From Hsuehochloa calcarea (Eukaryota > Streptophyta > Magnoliopsida > Poales > Poaceae): DNA of 64,000 bases. The stretch covers positions 12,211,763-12,275,762 of the forward strand of contig CM070601.1 in assembly GCA_036346395.1 (NCBI GenBank), in the 5' to 3' direction. Of the stretch, positions 10,818-22,130 are shown one piece after another. The notes beneath the pieces were generated by a model, which ran no database searches, was not told the DNA's origin, and saw only the letters and a list, made by a program, of their open reading frames with translations. How positions within the stretch are numbered: position 1 is the stretch's first letter; every line of letters starts with the position of its first letter. The position numbers were made by a program, and so were the translations under genes.

Positions 10818-11010
10818 TACCACCTTCGATTCCAAATATAAGTTATTTTAAAATTTATGCCAATCAAATATTTTTAGATTTGACCATCAATATATAAACA
10901 ATTAACACGATTGACAACATGTAATTGGTATCACCAGATCAACCATGAAATATACTTTCATAATATATAATTATTTTGATTGAAAACAACATATTTTCGT
11001 AGAAATAGAA
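10818..11010. mobile_element. Degenerate Stowaway-like MITE remnant (left end only)
   Basis: Starts TACCACCTTCGATTCCAAAT, close to the Stowaway terminal consensus (TACTCCCTCCGTTCCAAAAT), and continues with 'tttgaccatcaa' and 'ggtatcaccagatcaacc', as in grass Stowaway families. No convincing matching right terminus is found, so it is probably truncated. Confidence 0.4.
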
Positions 11011-12382
11011 CTCCGGGTTGCATGCATGGAGCATATTGGTTCGGTACTAAAAACCAAAATATGACTCCATAGACAGTGTACTAGATACAAATTACAATTA
11101 GGACTTTTTGAACAGCAAAGAATCCCGAAACAATTAGCATCCACATAGAAAAATTGTGAAGCTGTGCGTAGATACACGAATGTTCAAATCTTGGATCTGA
11201 ATTTTTATATCCAAATATCTATAATTGCATAATTACAAAAATAAATCTAATTTTCACAATTCATAACTATGGGATTTTAATTATTAAAATTATAGATTGC
11301 ATGTAGTATTGTATCTGAAGCCCACCATGCCATGATCAACTCAAAGAAGGTGATAGACATGTGGTTAGAATTCTAAATTTTCTTAATCTATTATATTATT
11401 GTTTTCTTGCAACAATTTTTACAATTTCTAATTAGAAATTGATATACTTGGGTATAAGAATTGTTTCGGAATTCACACTTGTGGATTTGTATATATTTGT
11501 ATAACATGATTTTTTTTACTTACGAATTCCTAGATATTTTTTCTATATATAAGTATTAGTTTCACGTATTCAATGGAATTACATATGCCTGGACAATAAA
11601 ATTTTAATTTTGAATTTATATATGTTATAATATCATAATTTTTGTACTCCATATATATGTGGATCCATACACTAATAGTATTTATACTTAGGATGCACGG
11701 AAATAACAATATCGGTTCTATATTGGGACCATGAGGCAATTAATTAGAATATATAACAATTAGAAAAAATAAAAGAAATGAGAACAAAAGTTTGCCAATG
11801 GAATTTTTCTTATATTACCAATAATATAATATTGTTGGAACCGCGTAGCCCGTGTGGATGCATGGGTTGATGACTAATACTCCTAATTCTTTGATGCATA
11901 AATGATGGCAAACTGGTAACAGTAATAGTAGCAATACATATTGATGGGAGGACCTGAGCATCTTTGTGTTTTTTTAACTGCTTCTAACCCACACCCTTGT
12001 ACTCAAGTCGGATAGCCCTTCGTAAGGTTGTCAAGGTCGCAATTCATATCACTATCCTATATTCTAGGATCTGATCCTATAGCAACGATCTTAATTACAA
12101 TAGTAATCTCGACAAACTTAACCTAGAAATACTGCTAGAAGGAATGGACACATCAAAATTATCTGTTATCACCATTGTATCCAAAGATTGCTGGCACCTA
12201 TTTGTTACATTCCCCCTGTTTTTTATGTTCCAGCAAAGTGATGGAAATAAATTTGGCTTGAAGTATGGAATAGGTAGCTTATCTTTCTCTTCCTCGGTAT
12301 CTTACGCTTTTTGGGTGGGGTGGGTGACTCATGCATGTATAAATACAATAATGTATCATTTATGAGAAGAAATAGTGAAAGC
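11011..12382. other. AT-rich intergenic sequence between the LTP genes
   Basis: No coding region or clear element. Open frames here are short, AT-rich and without recognisable domains. A small perfect palindrome, caatttctaattagaaattg, lies near 11422-11441. Confidence 0.35.
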
Positions 12383-12651
12383 TACTCCTCCCTCCCCTCC
12401 CTCCCGCAAGATAAGTCCAATGCCCATCACACACATACACCAAGAAATACTAAACTAATAATAATAATAATGTCATTGTACTATACATATCCCTATTAGA
12501 TAATATACTACAACTACTCATTCACTTTGTCATATTAAAGGAGAGATATATGATAAAAATATTGTAATATTTAATTTCCACAATAAACTTATATTGTGAG
12601 ACAACATCTCCCAAAATTAGAGACTTATATTGTGGGATGAAGGGAATATTA
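12383..12651. mobile_element. Diverged Stowaway-type MITE
   Basis: The left end reads TACTCCTCCCTCC... and the right end, on the minus strand, reads TAATATTCCCTTCATCCCAC followed by aatataag. Both match the Stowaway terminal pattern (TA duplication plus CTCCCTCC.TCCCA) with substitutions. Length about 270 bp, noncoding. Confidence 0.5.
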
Positions 12652-13379
12652 GACAATCCAGCCAGAAAACTAAGATGCCCCGGGAGTGGACTATGGTTCT
12701 ATTCTGATTATTTCAAGTCATTCTGTCTTGCACTGGTTTGGGGTGGGGGCAATTCTGACCGATTTTATAATTTCTCGGCGAACTGCAGGAACAGCCTGAT
12801 TGCGGCTGTTTTACGCAAAAGAAGAAGAAGAAGAAGAAAAAAAACGCTCGGGCTAGAGCCAATCCGGTTTGGCAGCAACAGGTAGCTCTAAATCCGCATT
12901 TCTCACCACGAAGAAGGCTTACTTAACCAGCGGCAGTGTCGAAATGATGATCCATCATAGCGATCTTTCGGTGCGCCTGCATTGACATGACCTCTGATAC
13001 GTACGTGTAACTCAGCGGTGCACATGCATATCGCCGAGACTTACCTTTGCCACCCCTTCGTTAATTCGGCACTCGTCATGTGTCCTTCCCGTTCCACTAA
13101 CCCACTGAGATCTCTCTCTCCCTCTAGAAGAAAGAAATGCCACAAAGTTCAACACGTCACCCTCTTTTTTAAGGAAAGTTCAACGCGTCACCCTGATCCG
13201 TACCGTCTGGTGTTCCACCTGTCCAATCCATAAGAGTCCTGAACATATGTGTGCAGTGAACTCGATCGGTAGTGGAACTGTGCGTTTTGTATGCTGGATG
13301 CTTCCGCAATGCACCCCGTGTAGGCGTGTACTTACTCGGTTGCGCACTGCTGACGCTGCGCTTCACCTACTACCTGGCC
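12652..13379 (+). promoter_or_regulatory. Upstream region of nsLTP2 copy 2
   Basis: Contains an AAG microsatellite at about 12819-12843 and a 'caaagttcaacacgtcacc / gaaagttcaacgcgtcacc' direct repeat (about 13143 and 13176). No gene is recognised. The proximal part leads to the TATA box at 13380. Confidence 0.45.
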
Positions 13380-13387
13380 TATAAATA
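13380..13387 (+). promoter_or_regulatory. TATA box of nsLTP2 copy 2
   Basis: TATAAATA, 101 bp before the ATG at 13488. The same octamer and nearly the same spacing as in front of copy 1 (9616-9623). Confidence 0.75.
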
Positions 13388-13487
13388 ACACCGTCGATCG
13401 CTCTCCAGTCTCCGCAACACGCACCGAAGTCTCCCTGATCACCACAAGATCTCAGTGCAGGCTGCTTCCATTCCATCCGATCCCAGC

Positions 13488-13793
13488 ATGGCAGCGACGA
13501 AGGCATCGGTCGCCTCCTTTCTGCTGGTTCTCGCAGTGGCCAGCGCGGTGCTGTGCCTGCAGGCGCCGGGCGCGGACGCGGCGACGACGTGCAACCCCAC
13601 GCAGCTGACCCCGTGCGCGTCCGCGATCGTCGGGAACGCGGCGCCGTCGGCGGCGTGCTGCGGGAGGCTCAAGGCGCACCCGGCGAGCTGCTTCTGCCGG
13701 TACAGGAACGACCCCAACCTGCAGCGCTACGTCAACTCCCCCAACGGCAAGAAGGTCTTCGCCGCCTGCAAGGTGCACCTGCCCAGGTGCTGA
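13488..13793 (+). CDS. Non-specific lipid-transfer protein type 2 (nsLTP2), copy 2
   Basis: Single exon, 101 residues. The start is set at the ATG at 13488 (MAATKASV...). An in-frame extension upstream to 13455 begins with GTG and lies in the leader, so it is not used. The signal peptide is residues 1-31 (ends GADA). The mature part has eight cysteines spaced C-X7-C-X13-CC-X9-C-X-C-X23-C-X6-C; the fourth-to-fifth gap is one residue longer than in copy 1, and the CXC centre is Phe. Function is inferred as for copy 1: a secreted lipid carrier. Copy 2 is a tandem paralogue in the same orientation. The DPNLQRYVNSPNGKKV block is identical at protein level and nearly so in DNA, while signal peptides and the CC-CXC region differ. 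A CT microsatellite starts directly after the stop codon. Confidence 0.95.
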   Translation: MAATKASVASFLLVLAVASAVLCLQAPGADAATTCNPTQLTPCASAIVGNAAPSAACCGRLKAHPASCFCRYRNDPNLQRYVNSPNGKKVFAACKVHLPRC

Positions 13794-13794
13794 G

Positions 13795-13819
13795 CTCTCT
13801 CTCTCTCTCTCTCTCTCTC
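13795..13819 (+). repeat. CT dinucleotide microsatellite in the 3' UTR
   Basis: About twelve uninterrupted CT units beginning one base after the TGA of nsLTP2 copy 2. Confidence 0.9.
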
Positions 13820-13892
13820 GCCTGCGCGCATACGAACGGCATGGCATGGCTTAGTACTCTACCTGTTGTATGTCGTATTCTGAGGTACTAGT

Positions 13893-13898
13893 AATAAA
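13893..13898 (+). terminator. Poly(A) signal AATAAA of nsLTP2 copy 2
   Basis: Canonical AATAAA 100 bp after the stop codon, in a plausible 3' UTR. A second AATAAA at about 14031 is an alternative. Confidence 0.55.
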
Positions 13899-14431
13899 AG
13901 AGTTCTATCTACAGTTATGAATAAGTTGAGACGTTGTACTAGGTACTAGCTAGTACTAAAAGAGTGTTTTATATATCCAGACTTGATGTGTCATGTACTC
14001 ATGTATATGTATGGAAGCAAATGATACAGGAATAAATGTGAAGCCACTTTGAGTTATGCTAATTATTCACTGCTCGAGCTCGAAAGCAAATGTTTCGTCG
14101 CAAAAAGAAAGCAAATGCGCATAAGATATATACTATGAGTTCAAGCAGGTTTTAATGCACAAATTAATTAAGCTCAGTTGCAGTTTTGTCATACAAGATC
14201 ATGGGAGTTACAGCACAACACAACAATGTTGACAAAACTGAAACTGAAGCTTTTAACTCTTAAGAGACTGGTGTGGAATCTGCAGATCATTTGCACGTCT
14301 TTCTAACATCTAACCACTCTAGTCATTGAAGGCCGATTATTAGGCAGCAACTATACACCATATACCGACTATTATCATCTTTCTTACAAGCTCATTGGTA
14401 TCAACACTGATGTCACAAGCATTGACACGGT
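13899..14431. other. Intergenic sequence downstream of nsLTP2 copy 2
   Basis: No gene or clear repeat recognised. It ends at the solo LTR boundary at 14432. Confidence 0.35.
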
Positions 14432-16246
14432 TGTTGGGACCCGGAATTGCAATCCGGAACTCTACGTGTATATCAGCACTAGCCGTTGAATCAGTAGCTA
14501 GTGCACAAAGTTACATCATTGAATATCAAACACATATCTCACAAACGCAAAACTATTACAAAATATTAACATTGCATAAGTAGCCGACTTACACACGGAC
14601 CGATTAGGCTAAATACCTTAAATATCTGTAGTAGAAGCAGAATCAATGACGCAACAGGTGGGACCCTCAAGATATGCCCACATGCAATCGAATGGAGCTC
14701 GCGTCTTAGTTCTTGGCCTCTTCGATTTCCGGTCTTGTCGAACCTGCAGAGCCTTCTTTTTCTCCACTTATTAATTGAGCAACTGTGAGTACAAAGGTAC
14801 TCAACAAGCCACCACATAGAATGCAATTATAATAGATGTAAGGTTGATCAAAGGAAGGCTTGATGTTATTTTATTTGTCGAAAACTATATTTCAAATAGG
14901 CTAAGTAAAAAGCATGTGACCTAGCATTTTGAATAAACCAGTTATATGAAATTGAGTAGTGTTGTATAATATTAGCGAATACTCCAAACCTCCTATTACA
15001 TAGAGTGGCTTCTACCAACAGATGCTATATTTCCACTGGCTACTATATATCGGGACAAATCAAAACCTCGGGCTGCCACCCGCACTTTCATCCCTCCCGT
15101 AAATTGTTTTATAAAAGCTGAGACTAACCAAGTAAGTTCCCGCACATCACCCATGACCGTAGGAATGATTGTCCAGACAGTTTTCACTCTGTAGAGGTGG
15201 TTCAACTTTACCCACAAGAGACGATTATCTTATAATATCAATACGTTACCATAGACGTGCGACTAAGAAAATCATCACAAGAGATGATCATCTTATAATA
15301 TCAATACGTTACTGTAGATGTGCGATAAAGAAAATCATCACAAGACATTTCCAATGCCTACCGCAAACATTTACCCACTAGTAGGGTTGTACCCCTTATC
15401 CCCAATGAGGAACCCTCGTTGTGTCGGAAATCATCCCCCACCTCTACGAGGAACAACAACACCCTTCTGCCATGTGGAGTCCGATCTTCGCTACCTTGGA
15501 ATTGCTCTCCCCTCCACACTTCCTCAAGTGGATCAAACACCACTTACCCAGATCCAACACCAATTATTCCAGCCTGCGGCATAAATGCTAAGGTTCGCCA
15601 AAGTAATCAACCAAGTCAACACTATTATAAACTTGTGGTTGCACTGTTAGTGCCAAGGAGGTCATCTCAAGATTCAATCCTTAATTGACACAAACGGAAC
15701 TACCACATTACCAACTCTTGTGCTCCCTCAGCACCTGCCCGACTTACCATCCGCCCATGTCTAAAATAATTTTCGAGTTTTGTTTTGAAAATCTTTTCTA
15801 AGTTCAACATACGAGCCATCTCCACCCAATGGCTACCCAAATCAAGTTTTTATGATTGAAATAATACCAGGGCAAATTAATGCCAACATGTCAATATATC
15901 TAAGCAAGACTAGGCATGACACTTAGATATATGCTTAATGACTAATTAAGTTTATCATTATTCTTAGGGCAACAAAGGATAGTGTCCAAGATCAAGGAAG
16001 AGAATTCAATAGCTCACTTAACATTAATGCATTAACTACGAGTTAATGTTGATATAATTGTAATCAAAGTAAAGCATGTATTTGATAATTTTTTAAAATA
16101 CTTTGTTAATTGTTTTTCCTGAAATTAAAACTCGACAAGATTTCAAATAAAATAAAGGGAAACTTGAATATCAACATAATTCATTAAAAATTAAAAATGT
16201 AATATTTCCAAGTATTTGAAATACATCCAAAATTTGGGATGTTACA
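14432..16246 (-). mobile_element. Solo Gypsy-type LTR in minus orientation
   Basis: Read on the minus strand it begins TGTAACATCCCAAATTTTG at 16246, the typical start of grass chromovirus LTRs (compare 51545 and 56699). It ends CCGGGTCCCAACA at 14432. Flanks are ACGGT (14427-14431) and ATAGT (16247-16251). They match at three of five positions, and both differences are CpG-type transitions, so this may be a decayed duplication. There is no internal region or second LTR. A roughly 63-bp tandem duplication lies inside it. Confidence 0.6.
15214..15345. repeat. Two 63-bp tandem copies inside the solo LTR
   Basis: The block with CTTATAATATCAATACGTTA at 15229 recurs at 15292, with a few substitutions. 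Each ends '...aaaatcatcacaaga'. Confidence 0.75.
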
Positions 16247-16311
16247 ATAGTATTCCTCCAAATGTTCATAAATCCATTGAGGAAAATATTTGAAACTAGA
16301 ATATGCACTCA

Positions 16312-16401
16312 CGCTGGCATTCTTTCTTGCTCGAAACCATCTCAAGGATCATCATCCCGTAACTGTACACATCAAACTCAGTGGCGGAGGGCGCGGGTGG
16401 G
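16312..16401 (-). pseudogene. Receptor-like kinase fragment (kinase subdomain IX)
   Basis: On the minus strand about 28 codons read ...ATEFDVYSYGMMILEMVSSKK. This is the D-V-Y-S-[YF]-G...LEM core of plant receptor-like kinases, closest in style to the LRK10/rust-resistance-kinase-like group (KSDVYSYGM.LLEMV). Nothing before or after continues the kinase; the left side runs into the solo LTR at 16246. An isolated gene fragment rather than a functional gene. Confidence 0.6.
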
Positions 16402-17514
16402 AAGCAAATCCTCTACCATCGTTACTGTAACGGCATGAGCCAAATCGAAACCCTTCTAACCAAATGAACGAGTGTGGTTGCTGAAACCTACCTTACCTTC
16501 AATTCGCTTGAAGCATGCCGACCGAGACATTAAACATAGCAAGTAAAAAAGGTTGGTCTAGACTTCCTCCGTTCCAGTCAGGGAAAGACAGATCAGTCAA
16601 GCAAAGGTTTTTCTAATGTCCCTTTTATGCATATAACTCTCTTTATAGCGCGTAAAATCACTGGTTTCCTAGGCCCTCCACGTTCCCGGTTTGCGATTTT
16701 TGGCCAATCGCGCAGAGGTGTGTCGTCAATTCGATCGCCAGTTGTCGGATAGCGCTGCATGGCTCAGATCACTTTGGAGGTCTCCTTCACCGAGCGCCAA
16801 TGGGAGTCGATGACTCCTACGTCGCCAGCACGTGTGCGCTCGGTCGCGAGCGGCCGACCACCACCGGCTCTCTGTGCACACCGCCTCCCCACGGGTTTAA
16901 AGCCATCCCTAGTGACACTATCCTCTCCTTTAGCCTCACCGCATACTCATGCCCCTCTCCATCCTCTCCAACTCCGGTAGCGCCACCCCAATCGTTGCCG
17001 CACCCGACGAGGCTCAGATAAGCCCCTTCCTCGATTTGCTGCCTCCATCCACGTTCTTGGCCCACCAAACACATTGTTAGCTTTGCCTCGAGCCCACGAA
17101 CCCATCCCCTAGCTTCAAGCCTAACTCTACCGCCCTTAGCTCGGCACCGCCGCATGCCATGGCTCCGCCGCCCATGTTCACCATCGCCAGCTCACCTTGG
17201 ACCTCCCCGAGCTCCATCGTCACCACCACCGAGATCCCCTTGCCCCACTGATGCTCCCAAGCCGGCCAATTTGGTCGGAGCATCGCCGGAAGCCTGACTC
17301 ATCGTTGCTCTGTTTTGGCCATGTGCCACTGCCGCCATGAGCCCATCTCGAGCCAACCCTAGCCATGCTTGAGCACGAAAATAGAGCCCCTGTACTCCAA
17401 GCTTGCTCCTGGCACCACCCGATGTCAGCACCGACCATTGCCGTTGTCGCCTTTTTCCCTACTCGGCTGCCGTGGAACGAGCTCCAGCTCGCTTGAGACG
17501 GGGGTGGGACATGT
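16402..17514. other. GC-rich region of unknown origin
   Basis: From about 16670 the composition turns GC-rich, with long open frames on both strands (for example 16817-17155 and 17192-17431 minus, 16759-16980 plus) rich in Gly, Ala and Arg and without recognisable domains. It ends abruptly where homology to the antisense Copia LTR begins. It could be the 3' part or leader of a truncated element, or transduplicated gene sequence. Not identified. Confidence 0.3.
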
Positions 17515-18410
17515 ATTAGACCGGCTCACAACTTGAACCAACACCTTGATCCACTCGAGGCTGCTCTTCCTCCACTCCGGAGATGGCGAGCACCGAATCA
17601 CTCACAACACATCGGCCCTTCTCACAAGCTTCTTGACAAGATCACTGGATCAGGATGCATCCACGTTGTCTAGGTGTCGCAAACACCAAGAGTAATAAGA
17701 CAAGCCTTTTGCTTGACTCTTACCAAGTGCAACAAATGCACAATTGGACGCTCAATCTAATTCTAGTTGCAACACATACAACTAGAACATCTCTTTTGCT
17801 CACAAGGTGCAACACATGCACAATTGAGAGGAGAAGCTCACACTAGCTCAAGAGAATGAAATAGGATGCCAAGTGATACCTCCCAACCGACCAAAGTGGG
17901 TATTTATAGCTCACACACTAAAACTAACCGTTGGAGGAAATTCCCTGAAAAAACCAGCATGTGCGATACTACCGCCATGGATCGGCTGGTACTACCGCAC
18001 CTACTGTTTAACGGTCATATGGGGTGCATTAAATGCTTCTAAACTAGCTGTTATGATGCGGTGCGGTACTATCATACTCACAAGTTCTGGTACTACCGTA
18101 CTCCGGTAGTACCTCTCGGCTAAACCGGTACTACCAATTTCCAGGGGAGAAAAACTTCTCAAAACATGCTTTCTGAAAAAAAAACATACCACCAACTAGA
18201 AATAGGTACTACCGCACTTAGGTAGTACTGCACTTCAGATGAGGTACTATCGCACTGAGGTAGTACTGTACTTCAGATGAGGTACTACCGTGGTTATACT
18301 TGCGATCATACCGTTTTTAATGATAATTGATTTTTAGATGCAGTACAAGATGCATGAACTCCAACAATTTGCAAACTTTAGTATCATGCCACAAGGAGTA
18401 GGTGCATGGA
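17515..18410 (-). repeat. Antisense Copia LTR fragment, part 1 (continues at 42203)
   Basis: On the minus strand this matches the solo LTR at 45157-47980 in order: a palindrome array of CGGTA-N-TACCG type (17960-18300), a TATA-like site before the 'gcaacacatgcaca' leader, then 'gtcaagcaaaaggcttg' and 'gatcttgtcaagaagcttgtg'. Homology fades at about 17515, so the 3' end of this LTR is missing. The right edge is the clean insertion site of the element starting at 18411. Confidence 0.7.
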
Positions 18411-19934
18411 TGAAAGCATCTAGGCCCCTAAAAATTGTATTTTGGTAATTAATGACATTATGTGAATATGGGACTAACATGTTTGTTGAAGTGTTTACAA
18501 GGCATAGTCCCAAATGACAAAGTGAATCCAAGGAGCTGCATGTCAAAGAATGTTGAAAAGATGGAGTTGATCTCAAAGACAAGGTATAAATAGACTAGGA
18601 CCCTTTTGATTTTACTGTCTTCTGAGTATGGAGGAAGACCGGATTATAGGATAAATGTCGTACTATTAAGGGGGAGCTTGTCTAGTAGCTTGAAAGCATC
18701 TCATTATGCCTTTGGATCAACTTAGGATCATGCATGTTCTTTTGGTTTGGTTTAAAAAGAAAATCATTTTTTCCAGAACACAATCGGAAGTTCCGCAATT
18801 GTATGAGCGGAAGTTTCGATTAATCTGATATTCAAAATCTGCGCTTGATTTTTCCAGAGCATCCTTTTCGGACTTAGCCGATTTTCGAGGTGCGGAAGTT
18901 CCGCAATGAAATGAGCGGAAGTTCGATTAATCGGATGTTCAAAAATCGCGCTTGATTTTTCCAGAGCATCCTTTTCGATTTAGCCAAATTCTCAAGCGCG
19001 GAAGTTCCGCAATGAAATGAGCGGAAGTTCCGATTAATCGCTGTTCAATTATGCGCGGTCGGTTTTTCCGAGAGCAACCGCTTTGGGACTTAGCCGCTTT
19101 CACGAGTGCGTAGTTCCATTGTAAAGCGGATCTTCCGATTAATCTAAGAACCGAATTTAGTTGGCGGAAGTTCCGCACATAAATCCAACGGCTAGTTCAG
19201 AGCATTTAATGCTCATCGTAATGACCGCTACAAAGGCACTCGAAGAAGGCGGAAGTTCCGCACTTTGTACGCGGAACTTCCGATTTCCGAGTTTTGCCTC
19301 GATTTTCGCATAACGGTCATATTTGGTTGTTGGGGTATAAATACACCCCACCACTCAAGGACGTGTTGTTGAGCATTCATTCAATTCATTTGAGCCTTGA
19401 GCACTCCTCTCACTCCTCATTTACTCTCTTTGCACACATTTGTGAGGTAGTGAGCAAGAACAAGAGCATTGCATTCTTAGTTGATCCATTGGCTCTTGAT
19501 TGTCGCTGCCAAGTTCAAGTTCTATTCTCTTGGTGCTTGTCGGCACCTAGACGACTTGGCGAAGGTCGCTTCGGTGATCTCTTCAAAGAAGCTTGTGAAG
19601 AGACCCGCTGTCGCTTGTGATTGGTCGGTGTTCACCAACTCCGGAGAGGAGGAAGAACAACCAAGTGATCGAGGGTAGGCTTAATTTGTGGAGCCGGCTT
19701 GAGTGGTCAAGCTTCCTCAACGTGGACTAGTGAAGATCGACAAATCTTCGATACCACTGAAAACCCCTTGTCCTTGTGCGGTTGTTTCTTGTCTTTACTT
19801 ATTGCACTTATTTTGTAGCTCATAGATTGTGTTAAATATCTTTGATTAGAGTATCTTGCTAATTTCGTAATTTGATTAAGAAAATTTAGAAACCTCCTAT
19901 TCACCCCCTCTAGTCGGTTATCCTTGATCCTACA
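18411..19934 (+). repeat. 5' LTR of the Sirevirus-like Copia element
   Basis: 1524 bp, TG...CA. U3 carries about nine imperfect copies of GCGGAAGTTCCGC between 18780 and 19285. A TATA box (TATAAATA) lies at 19336-19343. It differs from the 3' LTR mainly by single-base indels. Confidence 0.92.
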
Positions 19935-19936
19935 AG

Positions 19937-19951
19937 TGGTATCGAGCTTGG
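19937..19951 (+). other. Primer binding site
   Basis: TGGTATCGAGCTTGG, two bases after the LTR end. It resembles the initiator-Met tRNA-type site (TGGTATCAGAGC) with a one-base difference. Confidence 0.75.
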
Positions 19952-19991
19952 TCTCTCTAATTTTAGACTTAACCGCCTAGGAGAGAAAAGG

Positions 19992-22130
19992 ATGGCTAGC
20001 GAGGAATGTCTATAGGCAAGGCTCCTCTATTTGACTTGATCAAATTATTCTTATTGGAAAATTAGAATGTCAATCTATTTAAAGGCCATGAGCCCAAGCG
20101 TATGGAGAATTGTAAGTGAAGGTTTCATATGCCACTTGATCCCACACACACCACGGATCAAGACGAACGAAATTCTCACCTCAATGCTCAAGCAATGAAT
20201 GCTCTTTTGGAGCTTTAAACGCGATGAGTTCAATCGCGTGAGCAACCTTGAAACCGCTCACGAGATATGGACCACGCCTCAAATTCATGAGGGCACATCC
20301 ACGGTTAAAGAAGCCAAATTGCATAGGCTTAGGATCAATATGAGACATTTACAATGTTGCCTCAAGAGAGTATCACCGAAATGTACTCTAGACTCAACAA
20401 CATTGTAAATGAGCTCAAGGGTCTTGGTACTAATTTGCTTGATATTGATGTAGTGCGCAAGATGCTTAGGGCTCTTCCCGACAAGTACGAAGTGTTGGTG
20501 ACATTATTTTCAACTCTCCCGAGTTGCCAAGGATGACACCAACCGGCTTTGGGAAACCTAATCACTAATGAGCTTTACAAAAAGACAAGGAAGAGCTCAT
20601 TGAGTCAACTTCTTCAAGGAAGAGTTACCGCTTTTAAGGCAAAAGCGGAATCAAGTGATGAAGAAGATGAGGATGAGGACTCCGAGGAGGAATTTGCTCT
20701 CCTTGTGAGAAGAATGAAAAAGTTCATGAGGAGACGGCCTCATAGAAGCTTCAATTTCGATAAGATTGCCAAAGGGCAATCATCCAATGAGAAGAAGCGC
20801 TATAGCAACATTCGTTGCTATGAGTGTGATGAGAAGGGCACATTGCCTCTCATTGCCCAACCAAGAAGGATGACAAGGGTAAGTCATCAAAGAAGAAGGA
20901 ATTCAATGGTAAGAAGAAGCTTTTCAAGAAGCTTCACAAGGATGGCAAGAATGAAGCACATATCGGAGAATGGGACTCGACAAGGAGTTTTCGGATTCGA
21001 CTGACTCGATATTGAGGGGTCCTCCAAGAAGAGAGGACTTGTTGGTATTGCTATCAAGGAGGCTCCATCGCTATTTTCTACTCCCACTTGCCTCATGGCA
21101 AAAGGAGAAAAGGTAAAATCTCTTGATAGTGAAGAACCCTCCTATGATGAGCTTATGGATATGCTTGAAGAACTAAATGAATATCTTGGAAAGGAAAAGC
21201 TAAATTTAGAGTCTTAAAGAAAGAGCATATATCTTTAAAAACTCTTATGATGAATTGAAAGATGCTCATGATTTGCTTGTCCAAGATAAGTCTTACACTA
21301 GCATTGGTATTGCTTGCGATATTCAAGAAAAATGCCTAGTGTAAACATTGCTAGAGCTAGCATATCCACTTCTTGCGATGATTTGCTTGCTATACCATGT
21401 AGCTCAAATGTTGATTCTAAAATTGAAAATGCTAAATCGTGTGATAAGCTATTTGTAGAAAATAGTGAGCTAAAGGAGCAAGTCACCAAGCTAAGTAAGA
21501 GCTTGAAAGGTGCTTCAAGGGTAAAGCTACCCTTGATAAGCTTTTGAGTGAGCAAAGGTGCTCATTCAATAAAGAAGGACTTGGGCACGTGCTCAAGAAA
21601 GGTAAGAAACCGTAAACAAGCCCGTGAGGTTTGTTAATCAAAATGGCAAGTTTTGCCAAAATGCCGGGAAATAGGACATGTTCAACAAAAGTGTCCTATT
21701 GGTAAGGTTTCATCAATTGGCTTGTTTGATTCTTGTTATATGCTCAAAAAGGCCAAAGATGGAAAAGTGCTTGCTAGGTTTGTGGGCACCTCAATTTTAG
21801 GTGTTAAAAGGAATGCTATTTGGGTGCCCAAATCTTTGATAACTAACCTCCAAGGACCCAAACAAATATGGGTACCTAAAAGAACTTGATCTCTTTTGTA
21901 GGTGAACTACAAGACCGGTGGAAGGCATTGGGTGCTTGATAGTGGATGCACTCAACACATGACCGGAGACCGAAAAATGTTCACCTCATTTGAGAACGGG
22001 AGCGGAAATGAAAAGATCACTTTTGGTGACAATAGCAAAGGAAAGGTAATTGGCCTAGGTAAAATTGCTATCTCAAATGACCTTTCCATTTCAAATGTAT
22101 CTTTAGTAGAAACATTGAATTTCAATTTGA
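19992..22130 (+). pseudogene. Copia gag and protease region
   Basis: Starts at ATG 19992 (MASEE). Across several frames it encodes a UBN2-type Copia gag (SRLNNIVNELKGLG near 20390, VVRKMLRALPDKYE near 20450). An acidic/basic linker with a first zinc knuckle follows (CYECDEKG at about 20816), then a long coiled-coil-like stretch (LVENSELKEQVTKLSKSLKG near 21450) and a second knuckle (KCREIGHVQQKCP near 21660). The protease has the catalytic motif WVLDSGCTQHMTG (about 21929-21967). At least six frame changes or stops occur. The frame is cut at 22130 by the Gypsy insertion just after LNFNL and resumes at about 35033 with LSVAQLCDLGL. Confidence 0.85.

Noticed and set aside
13455..13487. N-terminal extension of nsLTP2 copy 2
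   Set aside because: Begins with GTG and precedes a normal ATG followed by a signal peptide; the extension is leader sequence.
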